From assembly GCA_028288905.1 (NCBI GenBank), contig JAQGHJ010000829.1:1-14904 (forward strand): 14,904 bases of DNA, given 5' to 3'. The position numbers and the translations under genes are program-made. This DNA comes from Phycisphaerales bacterium. Lineage in GTDB: Bacteria; Planctomycetota; Phycisphaerae; Tepidisphaerales; Tepidisphaeraceae. The number at the start of each line of letters is the position of its first letter. The stretch's first letter is position 1. The notes under the pieces are model-generated. The model was not told the origin of the DNA. It saw only the letters and a list, made by a program, of their open reading frames with translations, and made no database searches. Below, piece by piece: positions 6,223 through 13,435 of the stretch.

Positions 6223-7532
6223 AAATTCCACTTCACGAGCCCGAACGGCGTCGTGACGGCGAACCCCCGGTTGTCGGTGGGGTAGCTCGGCGTCCCCCAG
6301 TTCGGCGGCTCGTCGTCCACCGACCACAGATTGACGTAGTGCCGGCCGTTCGCGTCCGGAGCGGCGGCCCGGCTATCCATCAGGGCGAACTGGTTCTCGA
6401 CCAGGCCCGCCACCCCCTGCATGTCCACCGGCCTCAGGTAGTCGTACCGGCGGGCCTCGACGTAGATCTCGACGGTGCCGCTGAGGTCCGCTGGGATCGG
6501 GATTCCGCCCGTCCGGCCGTTGGACGTGCCCATGTAAAAATCGTTTGGGCCGGACCCGTACCCGTTGCTGGCGGTCGTGTACTTGCCGAACCGGACCGAA
6601 GGCACGAACAGGTTGACGTGCGTGGCGGCGGCCGACCAGTCGCCGACCGCGCCGCCCTGGGTGGCGTTGCTCGCGTCGGCCGTCTTGACGGTCATCCCCT
6701 CCGTCGGGCTCATCGCCGGCGTGTCCGGGAACCACTGCATCGCGTACCACGTCCACCGCAGCTTCTCGGCCGCCGCCCGGACGTCCTCCCACAGCCACGG
6801 GCCGAAGTAGTCGCCCGTGACGTACGGGCCCGGGTAGCACCACCCCGGCCCCATCCACGGCCCGGCGCTGCTGTCGAGCACGTCGGCCATCGACCCGGCC
6901 GGCGCCGGCTCCCACGTCCCCGACCCGACGTGCCTGACGATCCCCCTGTACTTGCTCCCCAGCCCCGGCGACCCGGTGCCGGTGTAGAACTGGGCCAGCG
7001 CGCCGGGCGGGCACGTCCCGAGCGGCCGGCCCTGGCGGTCTCGGGCCGTGGTCACCCCGGCGAGGTCGGCGACGGTCGTCTGGTACGTGTAGACCGGGCA
7101 CACCATCCGCGGGTGCTTCCGCCGCCAAAGGACCGTCGAGAAGATCGTGACGTCCGGCGGGAGCGGGTAGCCGAGCGCCGTCGCCATCGCGGCGTGGGTC
7201 CAGTAGGTGTCGGCCGGGATGGTCGGTATCGGCGGGATCGTGCCCGTGGTGTAACCGGCGTACCCGTCGGGGTAGAGGTCGTCCCGCCAGAACCGGGGGA
7301 TGCAGGCCGAGGCGAGGTACTGGAGGTCGTGGATCGTCCGCGGCCGCCAGTCCCCGAACCCGAAGAACGGGGTGCTGTCCCCGGTGCTGGCGACTTGGCT
7401 CCCGGGCGGGTGGACGTACGGCGTCGTGTTGATCGCCCCGCCCTCGTACGACGCGGTGGTGGCGGCCTTGTGCCGCTTCAGCACGAACGGGATCAGGTCG
7501 TTCAGGTTGTCGATCGACTGGAGTCCGGGCAC
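6219..7532 (-). CDS. uncharacterised distal tail / tip protein candidate
   Basis: The product is 437 residues and unrecognised. The sequence is rich in Trp, Tyr, Pro, Gly and Thr with few long helices, as expected for a beta-rich virion surface protein. Examples are GWCYPGPYVTGDYFGPWLWEDV (about 233-254, shown in part) and the C-terminal segments VNLWSVDDEPPNW and FAVTTPFGLVKWNF. It is the last gene of the tail block, where receptor-binding or tail-tip proteins usually lie, so an adhesin-like role is an inference from position and composition. The start is GTG at 7532, with GGGGTGA about 4 bases upstream overlapping the stop of the previous gene. The gap to that gene is 4 bases. No protease, lysozyme or coiled-coil fibre signature is visible. 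Its stop overlaps the stop of the convergent small membrane-protein gene. Confidence 0.7.
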   Translation of the reverse strand: MPGLQSIDNLNDLIPFVLKRHKAATTASYEGGAINTTPYVHPPGSQVASTGDSTPFFGFGDWRPRTIHDLQYLASACIPRFWRDDLYPDGYAGYTTGTIPPIPTIPADTYWTHAAMATALGYPLPPDVTIFSTVLWRRKHPRMVCPVYTYQTTVADLAGVTTARDRQGRPLGTCPPGALAQFYTGTGSPGLGSKYRGIVRHVGSGTWEPAPAGSMADVLDSSAGPWMGPGWCYPGPYVTGDYFGPWLWEDVRAAAEKLRWTWYAMQWFPDTPAMSPTEGMTVKTADASNATQGGAVGDWSAAATHVNLFVPSVRFGKYTTASNGYGSGPNDFYMGTSNGRTGGIPIPADLSGTVEIYVEARRYDYLRPVDMQGVAGLVENQFALMDSRAAAPDANGRHYVNLWSVDDEPPNWGTPSYPTDNRGFAVTTPFGLVKWNF

Positions 7533-7536
7533 CCGC

Positions 7537-8286
7537 TCACCCCGCGCCTTTCAGGTAGTCGTAGTCGATGGCCTGGGCGCTGCCGGTCCCGTCCATCACC
7601 TGCAGGACGGCGTACTGGGCCCGGTTCGTCGGGTGGCCGATCTGGAGCATGACGGGCTGGCCGGCCACGTTCGGGAGGGTGACGGCGTAGAAGGCGTCGC
7701 CGGTGCTCGTGTGGTGGGTCACCTGCACGTCGAAGGCCTCGCCCGACTCGACGCCGCTCACCGGGTCGACGGTCTTGCAGCTGACGATGTCGGCGTGGCT
7801 CCGGTCGTCGACGCACTTCACCTTCCCGGACGCGGCGAGCGGCGCGACGATCACCCACTGCTGAATCCACAGCGGGATGTCGGCGTCCTTCCGCTTCCGG
7901 GCGGCCTTCCTGAGCAGCACGACCTGGCCGGCGGCCGCGGTGCCCTTCACGAGCTCGACGGCCAGGTTCTTCTCCTCCTCCGTCGGGGTCGGCGAGCCGG
8001 TCGCCTTCCCGAACCGGCCGGCCTTCACCTCCCACGTCACGGGGTCCGTCGCGGCGGCCCCCTCCTTCATGTACACCTCGTTCCACTCCCACCCGGGCGC
8101 CGACGTGCTGCTGCCGTTCACCTTCGTCGTCAGCTTGCCGTAGCACGTCTCGTCGCCGTCGCGGAGCATCACGGCACCGTCGGGCGTCCGGTCGCCCGGG
8201 GTCCGCTCGACGGCACGGACGGCGGCCCCGATCCGGCGGACGGACCGGCGGTCGAACATCGGCGCGGGTGACGAGTCGTCGGGCAC
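7537..8286 (-). CDS. uncharacterised tail-region protein
   Basis: From the GTG at 8286 the product is 249 residues. A second GTG lies six bases upstream at 8292, but AGGGAG (8292-8297) would overlap it and is correctly spaced (5 bases) for 8286. The first 30 residues are basic (FDRRSVRRIGAAVRAVERTPGDR). The centre alternates beta-like segments and charged stretches, including EEEKNLAVELVKGTAAAGQVVLLRKAARKRK (about 103-133, shown in part here). The C-terminus is beta-like (VTLPNVAGQPVMLQIGHPTNRAQYAVLQVMDG region). No known domain is recognised. It sits between two other unrecognised tail genes, 4 bases from one and about 10 from the other, so it is probably a virion or assembly protein. The function is not assigned. 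Confidence 0.7.
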   Translation of the reverse strand: MPDDSSPAPMFDRRSVRRIGAAVRAVERTPGDRTPDGAVMLRDGDETCYGKLTTKVNGSSTSAPGWEWNEVYMKEGAAATDPVTWEVKAGRFGKATGSPTPTEEEKNLAVELVKGTAAAGQVVLLRKAARKRKDADIPLWIQQWVIVAPLAASGKVKCVDDRSHADIVSCKTVDPVSGVESGEAFDVQVTHHTSTGDAFYAVTLPNVAGQPVMLQIGHPTNRAQYAVLQVMDGTGSAQAIDYDYLKGAG

Positions 8287-8296
8287 GGGCACTCCC

Positions 8297-9307
8297 TCAG
8301 GCGAGCAGGCTAATCAGGCCGGACCACTCGGCCCGCTTCTTCGTCGGGAACTTGATGAACACCGGCTTGCCGCCCTCCTTCAACTGCTTCCCCTTGCCGT
8401 CGAGCGGGCGGGCGTTGCTCGCCTGTTCGTTGTACGCGGTGGTGCAGGGGATGGGCTTGTTGTAGCTCGGGTCGTCGGCGGTCCCGCTGGCCTGCATGTA
8501 CCCCTGGTCGAGCACCTTCTGGTCCCACCCGTCCTCCCGGAACATGATGAGGAACGCGAGGTCCTCGTACTCGACGTCCTCGGGCTGCGGGCGGTCCTTG
8601 GTCTTCTTCAGGGTCACGAGCCGCGGTTCGGTCGTCGGGTCGCACAGCAGGCCCTTCCCGGCCGGGATCGGGTAGGACGCGCCGCGGTACTCGATCCGCA
8701 CGTCGGTCTTGTTGACGGTCCCGACGATGGCCTTCAGGCGGGCGGCGATCGTCAGGAACGTCTCGGTGGTCACCGACTTCGACACCACGAACCCGATGTC
8801 GTAATACGTCTCCCGCAGCCCCTCCGGGAACGCCTGGCGGGTGCTGTTGCAAATCGCCTTCCCGTGGCTCCAGGGCCAGCTGATCGCCCCTCCGTCGGCG
8901 TCCTCGACGGTAGGCGGGGTGTCCCCGACCCACTGGCTGATCTGCTCCTCGGTCGACTTGAACACGAGCCGGACGGACAGCGGCCGGTCGGTCGGGTTCT
9001 CGGCCTTCTCGGGGTTGTCGCTCCCGGCGTCGTCGGGGTCCGTCCCGTACTCGAGCGTGACGTCGTAGAGCGTCCCGACCTTCGGCGTGTCGGCCGACTC
9101 CTTGGCGTCGACCCCGGTGACGACCGTCCCCTCGTCGACGCCCTCGCCCCACGGCGTCCCCTTCGCCGGGCACGCGGCGGCGGCCACGTCCGGGCCGTCG
9201 GTCTTGGCGTCACAGTAGACGCGGTAGACCCGCTCGCCGGTGGGGTCGTCCTTCCCCCGGATGGCAAGCTGGCGGGATCGCGTGAGTCGGCACCAAACTA
9301 CGGCCAC
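8297..9307 (-). CDS. uncharacterised protein next to tape measure (Dit/baseplate position)
   Basis: The product is 336 residues. The GTG start at 9307 is well supported by GGAGGG (9313-9318) 5 bases upstream, within the end of the tape measure gene. The sequence is mostly mixed beta with acidic loops (EYGTDPDDAGSDNPEKAENP, about 106-125). A C-terminal half contains DVRIEYRGASYPIPAGKG and EDLAFLIMFREDGWD. Several Cys are present (6, 32, 46, about 162, 223, 286), which is unusual for a tail protein. In siphophages the gene directly after the tape measure usually encodes the distal tail protein (Dit) or a tail-tip component. The position suggests this, but I see no Dit motif. Function is open. 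Confidence 0.7.
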   Translation of the reverse strand: MAVVWCRLTRSRQLAIRGKDDPTGERVYRVYCDAKTDGPDVAAAACPAKGTPWGEGVDEGTVVTGVDAKESADTPKVGTLYDVTLEYGTDPDDAGSDNPEKAENPTDRPLSVRLVFKSTEEQISQWVGDTPPTVEDADGGAISWPWSHGKAICNSTRQAFPEGLRETYYDIGFVVSKSVTTETFLTIAARLKAIVGTVNKTDVRIEYRGASYPIPAGKGLLCDPTTEPRLVTLKKTKDRPQPEDVEYEDLAFLIMFREDGWDQKVLDQGYMQASGTADDPSYNKPIPCTTAYNEQASNARPLDGKGKQLKEGGKPVFIKFPTKKRAEWSGLISLLA

Positions 9308-9310
9308 GGG

Positions 9311-11101
9311 TTACCCTCCGATGCTGGTGGACTCGACGGGCGCCGCGGCGGCCGTCTGGCCGGTGCGGACGAGCTTGTCGGTGTTGGTCGCGGTCTGCTC
9401 GTTCGCCCGACGCGCGGCGACGGCCTCGCGGAGCAGGCGTTCTTGCGGGCCGTTCTGCTCGACGGTGAACCCGGCGGTGAAGCGGCGGGCCACCACGTCG
9501 AGCTTCGGCTGGGTCTTGCCGCTCCCGCCGGCGGCGTCGTCGGCGTACTTCCGGCTGAGCTTCGCGGCCTGGTCGGCGGTCAGCAGCCCCCGCTTCTCCA
9601 TCTCGTTCACGCGGTTGAGCTGGTCGTTCAGCTTCTCCCACGGCGACCGGGCCTCCTCCACCATCCGCTTCGCCTCGTTCGCCAGTTCCTTCTGCGTGTC
9701 CCGCACCTTCTGGTAGTAGGCCAGCTCGCCCGACAGCCCGCGGAGCCCCTCCAGCTGGGCCTCGGTCGCCCCCTGTTGGGCGATCCCCCAGATGTCGACC
9801 GCCTCCTTGCTCATCCCGAGCGTGGCGATCTGCTCCTTCAGCTTCTCCGTCAAGCCGTTGACGGCCCCGGTGGCGGCCTCCTGCTGCGACTTGGCCCGCA
9901 TGGCGGCCGTGTCGAGCGCGGGGCCGGCGGCGGCCGGCGCGCCGGTCACCCCGTTGGCGGCGGCTGCGGCCTTGTCCGCCTCGGCCTTGATGCTGGCGAA
10001 CGCCTTGCTCACGCCCCAGTAGGCGGCCCCGGCGACCGCGGCCCCGGCGGCGAGCGTGGCCCACCCCTTCGGGCCCTGCAGCGCCAGCACGACCGCCTGC
10101 CCGGCCGCCCACGCCTGTTGCCCGGCCACGCACGCCATCATCGCGGTGCGGTAGAGCAGGATCGCCCCGACGACGCCGGCGGTGACCGACCCGAACACCT
10201 TCAGGGCGGTGGCGTTCTCCTTGATCCACCCGATCGCGGACTTGAACACGGCGATCGACAGCTTCCCGTAGTCCTGAATCCAGGTGGTCAGGCCGGTCAT
10301 CCCGGCCTTCACGTTCAGCTCAGTGATCAGCGTCATCCCGATGTCACGGAGGGCGAGGCCGACGTTGTCCTTCAGCGTGCTGAAGAGCCCCCCGAGCGTT
10401 CTGCTCTGGGCGTCCATCAGGCCGAAGAACTGCCCGCCCGGCCCGGCCATCGACTGGAACGCGGTCACCAGGTCCGCCGATCCGATCTTGCCCGCCTCGA
10501 CCATGCCGAGGATCTCGGCCCGGGTCTTCTTGAACTGCTGCTGCAGGGCCTGCACGATCGGGATGCCGCGGCCCTGGAACTCGTTGATGTCCTTCGTGAA
10601 CAGCCGGCCGGCCGCGAGGTTCCGGCCGAACACGTCGGCGAGCTCCCCGATCGGCACGCTCACGCCCGCGGCGACGTCCCCGATCAGCCTCAGGGTCGGC
10701 AGCACGTCCTTCCCGGCCACCCCGAACCCGACCAGCTTCTTCGACGCGGTCAGCAGCTCCGGGAACTCGAACGGCGTCTCGGCCGCGAACCGGCTCAGGT
10801 CCCCGAGCAGCTGCTTCGCACCGGCGGCCGAGCGGAGCATCGTGGTGATCGCCACTTCGGCCTGTTCGTAGTCGGCGGCGAGGCTGATGCCCTTCCCGAT
10901 CGACAGCCCGCCGATCAGGGCGACGCCCGCGGTCCCGGCCAGCACGGCGGTCCGGGCGAGGGCACTGGTCATGCGGCCGCTCACCCCCTCGACGTTGGCG
11001 GCCAACGCGTCGGCCTGGCCGGCGATCGCGCGGAAGCCGGACGTGACGCCGCTGCTGTTGGTCGTCACGACGATCGCCAGCTTGCTCAGTTCAGCGCCCA
11101 T
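9311..11101 (-). CDS. phage tail tape measure protein
   Basis: The product is 596 residues and sets tail length while being threaded inside the tail tube. Residues about 70-250 match the tape-measure N-terminal domain pattern: YEQAEVAITTML, then FAAETPFEFPEL, LVGFGVAGKDVLPTL, GRNLAAGRLFTKDINEFQGRG, SADLVTAFQSMAGPGGQFFG, then LGGLFSTLKDNV. Hydrophobic segments at 52-70 and about 303-318, with a further Ala/Gly-rich region to 362, fit membrane insertion at DNA ejection. Residues about 395-500 are Ala/Gln/Lys/Glu-rich and probably helical or coiled-coil. The ATG at 11101 overlaps the end of the G-T frame (stop at 11091-11093) by 11 bases, as in lambda-type tails. With the known rule of roughly 0.15 nm per residue, the tail would be at most about 90 nm long, a short siphovirus tail. 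Confidence 0.95.
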   Translation of the reverse strand: MGAELSKLAIVVTTNSSGVTSGFRAIAGQADALAANVEGVSGRMTSALARTAVLAGTAGVALIGGLSIGKGISLAADYEQAEVAITTMLRSAAGAKQLLGDLSRFAAETPFEFPELLTASKKLVGFGVAGKDVLPTLRLIGDVAAGVSVPIGELADVFGRNLAAGRLFTKDINEFQGRGIPIVQALQQQFKKTRAEILGMVEAGKIGSADLVTAFQSMAGPGGQFFGLMDAQSRTLGGLFSTLKDNVGLALRDIGMTLITELNVKAGMTGLTTWIQDYGKLSIAVFKSAIGWIKENATALKVFGSVTAGVVGAILLYRTAMMACVAGQQAWAAGQAVVLALQGPKGWATLAAGAAVAGAAYWGVSKAFASIKAEADKAAAAANGVTGAPAAAGPALDTAAMRAKSQQEAATGAVNGLTEKLKEQIATLGMSKEAVDIWGIAQQGATEAQLEGLRGLSGELAYYQKVRDTQKELANEAKRMVEEARSPWEKLNDQLNRVNEMEKRGLLTADQAAKLSRKYADDAAGGSGKTQPKLDVVARRFTAGFTVEQNGPQERLLREAVAARRANEQTATNTDKLVRTGQTAAAAPVESTSIGG

Positions 11102-11746
11102 TGAACACCAGTCCCATCCGTGCGAGGGCCAGCTTCATCTCTTCCTCGGACTGCTCTTCCGGGGCGTCGTCGTACGCTGGCTCCGGGATCATGTAGTCCG
11201 TCAGCTCGGCGTTCGCGTTGCCGACCGTGTGGAAGGTGCTGATGGCCGTCCTGAGGTCCGCCCGTTCGTCCGGCAGCAGCAGCAGGCCGACCGCGGCCAT
11301 CAGCTCCGTGTAGTCCCGGCTGTCGAGCCCCTCCAGCATGGTCCGGGGGACCGCGTGTCCGATCTGCCACGCCAGTCGCCACAGCGTCCGGGCGACCGGC
11401 CGGTTCAGTTTTTTCGGGCTTCCTCCCCGGCCTTGGCGTCCATCCCGTTCAGCCGAAGGGCGACGGTGAACAGTGCGTTCGCGGTCGCCCCGTCCATCTG
11501 GCCGACCGCCTCCGTGTCGGCCTCGGTCAGCAGCAGCGCGCCGGCGTCGTCGCACAGCGTGCGGACCAGCAGGCGGGCCCGGAACCCTTCCAGCTTGCGG
11601 CCGGACTCCTCGAACTCGACGAACTGGGCCTCCCACGCGTCCCGGTCGTTGGCGCTCATGCACCGGACGTGGTACGTCTCGCCGTCGACGTCGACGGCCT
11701 CGGTCTTCACGTTCCGGGCTTTGGCTAGGATCTGATCGCGGGTCAT
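11091..11746 (-). CDS. tail assembly chaperone G-T fusion, made by -1 frameshift
   Basis: Frame 0 is read from the ATG at 11746 to the heptamer at 11408-11414. A -1 slip then continues from CTG (11408-11406) to the TGA at 11091-11093. The product is 113 + 105 = 218 residues. The T part begins LNRPVARTLWRLAWQIG and continues GLDSRDYTELMAAVGLLLLP. This is the pattern of lambda T/DUF4035-type domains (L-A-R-x-LG followed by an L-x-x-REW-AEW-AYY-like element). In lambda, G and G-T bind the tape measure protein and recruit tail tube subunits during assembly and are absent from the virion. The T frame has no start codon with a ribosome site of its own at its beginning, which supports expression by frameshift only. 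Only slippage efficiency is unknown. Confidence 0.88.
11371..11414 (-). promoter_or_regulatory. programmed -1 ribosomal frameshift site with stem-loop stimulator
   Basis: The heptamer A AAA AAC (11414 to 11408) is in the correct zero-frame phase (CGA AAA AAC TGA) and sits immediately before the G stop codon (11405-11407). After a 7-base spacer (TGAACCG), GCCGGTCGCC (11400-11391) pairs with GGCGACTGGC (11380-11371) over 10 bp. One of those pairs is a G-U, and the loop is 10 bases (CGGACGCTGT). Heptamer, phase, spacer and stem all fit the established requirements for bacterial and phage -1 frameshifting. A GGAC in the loop could pair with a downstream GTCC to make a pseudoknot, but this is not required. 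Confidence 0.9.
11405..11746 (-). CDS. tail assembly chaperone, G-like (unshifted product)
   Basis: The product is 113 residues. Beta-rich residues 10-35 (VKTEAVDVDGETYHVRCMSANDRDAWEA) and a helical C-terminal half (RARLLVRTLCDDAGALLLTE.DTEAVGQMDGATANALFTVALRLNGM) follow the pattern of siphovirus tail assembly chaperones. In those, an R-x-L-x-x-x-L-CD-x-x-G-x-x-LF segment precedes an A-LRLNG helix. The start at 11746 has GAGGAG 8 bases upstream. The gene lies between the tail tube and tape measure genes, exactly where chaperones are found. The stop follows the slippery AAAAAAC directly. This short form should be the major product. Confidence 0.88.
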   Translation of the reverse strand: MTRDQILAKARNVKTEAVDVDGETYHVRCMSANDRDAWEAQFVEFEESGRKLEGFRARLLVRTLCDDAGALLLTEADTEAVGQMDGATANALFTVALRLNGMDAKAGEEARKN

Positions 11747-11794
11747 TCGGGGCGCTCCTCGGCTGGGTCACTGGTCGGGGTCGGGGCTGGCGGA

Positions 11795-12196
11795 TCACGC
11801 GCCTCCGCCGCCCTCCTCCTCTTCCTCGGCTTCGGTGCCGGACGCGGTGATCGTGATCTCCTGGGTGATGCGGTCGTTCTTCTTCAGCTCGGCCACGCCC
11901 TCCTGGCTGATGAACCCCTTCCAGGCGATCGACCCGCCGGAGTTGGGGAACGTGATCGTGTAGGTCTTCTCGACGTTGAAGAGCGCCGCGATCTGGGTTG
12001 CCTTCGCGGGCGAGTACTCGATCGTGACGGAGCAGGTGTCCCGGTCCTCCAGACCGGGCATCCGCTCCTCCTTCTCGCTGTCGAGCGTCGTCGTCTCGAT
12101 CGCGTCCGCCTTCCGCTGCGGCGGCTTGATCGTGATGACGCGGGCGATCACGTCGGCGTCGGCGGAAATCGTGGTGCCTTGGCTCTTGTAGGCCAT
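11795..12196 (-). CDS. phage major tail tube protein
   Basis: The product is 133 residues from the ATG at 12196, with GGAG 10 bases upstream; an in-frame TTG at 12205 lies too close to that ribosome site. The sequence is nearly all beta: GTTISADADVIARVITIKPP, then AIETTTLDSE, DTCSVTIEYSP, KTYTITFPNSGGSIAWKGFISQEG and ITQEITITASG. This matches the single beta-sandwich of lambda gpV / siphovirus tail tube subunits, in which GxxLxx...ITIPxPxxxxI..T..DS is typical. The position between the tail terminator and G/G-T genes confirms the role. The last ten residues are EEEEEGGGGA, an acidic then flexible tail. Hexameric rings of this protein would form the tube around the tape measure. The stop lies 48 bases before the G start. 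Confidence 0.9.
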   Translation of the reverse strand: MAYKSQGTTISADADVIARVITIKPPQRKADAIETTTLDSEKEERMPGLEDRDTCSVTIEYSPAKATQIAALFNVEKTYTITFPNSGGSIAWKGFISQEGVAELKKNDRITQEITITASGTEAEEEEEGGGGA

Positions 12197-12201
12197 CGGG
12201 T

Positions 12202-12642
12202 TCAAGCTCCGGTTGGGGGTGGCGGCGGCGGCGGGGCCGGCCGGTACATGATCGTGAACGTCTGCACCCGGACGTACTGGCTCGGCTCGCTCTTGCCTTC
12301 GTCGTACACCGGGTCCGTCTCCGTCTCGTCGTCGAACGAGAGGTCCATTTCGGTGCCGGTCGTGACCGTCCCCTTTCCGTCCAGGTGGGTCACGAGCAGC
12401 TCGGACAGGTCGGCGACCTGGTCATAGTCGCGGCCGTACACCCCGAGCTCGACGGTGGCGAGCCGGTAGTCCGCCGGCCCGTCGCTGAGCGTGTCGAAGC
12501 TCTGGCTCTTCTGGATCTCGTACGTGACGAACGGCGGCTTCTCCTTGGCGGCCATCACCAGCGGCCGGACCTTGTTGCCGACCAACGCGGCCACCGGCGC
12601 GACGGTGAGGATGTACGCGCGGAGCGACGATTCGAGGCCCAT
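12202..12642 (-). CDS. tail terminator / completion protein, DUF3168-like
   Basis: The product is 146 residues from the ATG at 12642, with GGAAGG 5 bases upstream; a GTG at 12645 is also in frame. The opening LESSLRAYILTVAPVAALVGNKVRP, then PPFVTYEIQKSQSFDTLSDGPADYRLATVELGVYGRDYDQVADL and a final R-V-QTFTIMYRP strand follow the DUF3168 pattern (HK97 gp11-like and lambda gpU-like neck proteins). These cap the end of the tail tube and join it to the head. The C-terminus is a run of prolines (PAPPPPPPPTGA). The start overlaps the previous stop as TGATG, which points to translational coupling. The stop lies 5 bases from the tail tube ATG. Confidence 0.8.
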   Translation of the reverse strand: MGLESSLRAYILTVAPVAALVGNKVRPLVMAAKEKPPFVTYEIQKSQSFDTLSDGPADYRLATVELGVYGRDYDQVADLSELLVTHLDGKGTVTTGTEMDLSFDDETETDPVYDEGKSEPSQYVRVQTFTIMYRPAPPPPPPPTGA

Positions 12643-13088
12643 CACATCCTTCCGCCCGCGGCGGCCGCGGACTCAATCACCCGGCGGTACGTGTCGGCGG
12701 CTGCGGCCTCGGCGGCGGCCTTGGTCAGCTCCTGGGCGTCCCGCAGCACGAACCGGCCCTTGGTGCCCGGGTGGCGGCCGTGGGCCTTCGTGCCCTTCTC
12801 GATCAGGTGCAGGTACCGGCTCGGCACCCGGGCCTTTCCCCGCTTGCTCTTGTCGGCCTGCCGCTTCGCCCCAACCCGTCCCGTGACCGAACCCTTCCGG
12901 GCCGTCACCTTCTTCGTCACCCCGCGCCGGGCGGCGCCCGTGTCCTTGGGCATCCCCGCCTTCACGGCCTTGGCGATCGGCGTCAGGGCCGCGGTCACCG
13001 CCTGGCGGTTGGCCTTCGACTCCACTCGCTTCGGCAGCTCGGCCAGCACGATTTGGAGCGTCGCGAGCCCCTGGATCTGCATCCTCAC
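12642..13088 (-). CDS. HK97 gp10-like neck protein
   Basis: From the GTG at 13088 the product is 148 residues. GGAGGAG lies 8 bases upstream, and the start overlaps the previous stop as GTGA; an ATG two codons later is an alternative. The sequence starts with a helix (GLATLQIVLAELPKRVESKA). AVTAALTPIAKAVKAGMPKDTGAARRGVT follows, with the typical P-x-DTG-x-L/RR element, and then a very basic middle (VTARKGSVTGRVGAKRQADKSKRGKARV). RYLHLIEKGTKAHGRHPGTKGRF is the family's Y-x-x-x-x-E-x-GT-x-x-H-x-P-x-x-FL element, and an Ala-rich helix ends it. HK97 gp10-family proteins belong to the head-tail neck or tail-completion machinery. The frame is open further upstream, but that part is the shadow of the neighbouring gene. 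The assignment is secure; the exact neck role is known only by analogy. Confidence 0.88.
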   Translation of the reverse strand: MRMQIQGLATLQIVLAELPKRVESKANRQAVTAALTPIAKAVKAGMPKDTGAARRGVTKKVTARKGSVTGRVGAKRQADKSKRGKARVPSRYLHLIEKGTKAHGRHPGTKGRFVLRDAQELTKAAAEAAAADTYRRVIESAAAAGGRM

Positions 13089-13435
13089 TCGGGGTTCTCC
13101 TCCGCGAGCGTCCCCCGCTCGACGGCCTGAATGACCATCTCGAGGTGGCGGTCGTCGACGTCGACCACACTGACGATCTCGAAGATCCTCCCCTCTCGGA
13201 TCAGCCGGCACGTGTTGTTGAGGTACGGCGAGTACCTCGCCCGGATCTCGTGCGTCCAAGTCGTCGCGACCTGGGGCGTGCCGGCGGCCCGCTGCTCGTA
13301 ACCGCGGCTCGTGCGGATGGCGGCCCAGACGAACCCGTCGTCCTCCCACTCCGTCGTGGACACCGCGCCGGTCGGGCTCTCGATGACCGTGGGCCGCTGG
13401 ATCAGCAGGTGGTTGCGGAGGTCGCCGGCCCTCAT
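13085..13435 (-). CDS. phage head-tail adaptor (head closure) protein
   Basis: The product is 116 residues. It begins MRAGDLRNHLLIQRPT and continues TGAVSTTEWEDDGFVWAAIRTSRGYEQ, then THEIRARYSPYLNNTCRLIREGRIFEIVSVVDVDDRHLEMVIQAVERG. This is the SPP1 gp16 / phage_H_T_join pattern (M-x-x-GxLRHRI-x-IQ near the start, W-A-x-V/I, then TH-x-I-x-x-R and F-x-I-x-x-V-D-D-R-x-R). The protein closes the head below the connector ring and docks the tail. The ATG at 13435 overlaps the connector gene stop as ATGA, and the stop overlaps the next start as GTGA. The Shine-Dalgarno match is poor, so translation is probably coupled. Confidence 0.9.
   Translation of the reverse strand: MRAGDLRNHLLIQRPTVIESPTGAVSTTEWEDDGFVWAAIRTSRGYEQRAAGTPQVATTWTHEIRARYSPYLNNTCRLIREGRIFEIVSVVDVDDRHLEMVIQAVERGTLAEENPE

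Noticed and set aside
6339..7652. A 437-codon plus-strand frame opposite the last tail gene
   Set aside because: The product is dominated by Arg, Val, Gly and Pro, with no ribosome site or motif. The minus-strand frame has tight spacing to neighbours and normal protein composition.
8864..11104. A 746-codon open frame on the plus strand across the tape measure and following gene
   Set aside because: Its product is Arg/Gly/Leu/Pro/His-rich without domain character, and it lies antisense to genes with clear phage homology and good codon bias. It is a high-GC shadow frame.
11409..11414. Six T on the plus strand as a terminator U-tract
   Set aside because: No stem lies immediately upstream on the plus strand in terminator geometry with a gene to end there. 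On the minus strand it is the A-run of the slippery heptamer within coding sequence.
11409..11798. Upstream part of the T-frame read as an independent gene start
   Set aside because: Upstream of the heptamer this frame is Arg/Gly/Pro shadow of the G gene and has no ribosome site. The frameshift explains the T part better.
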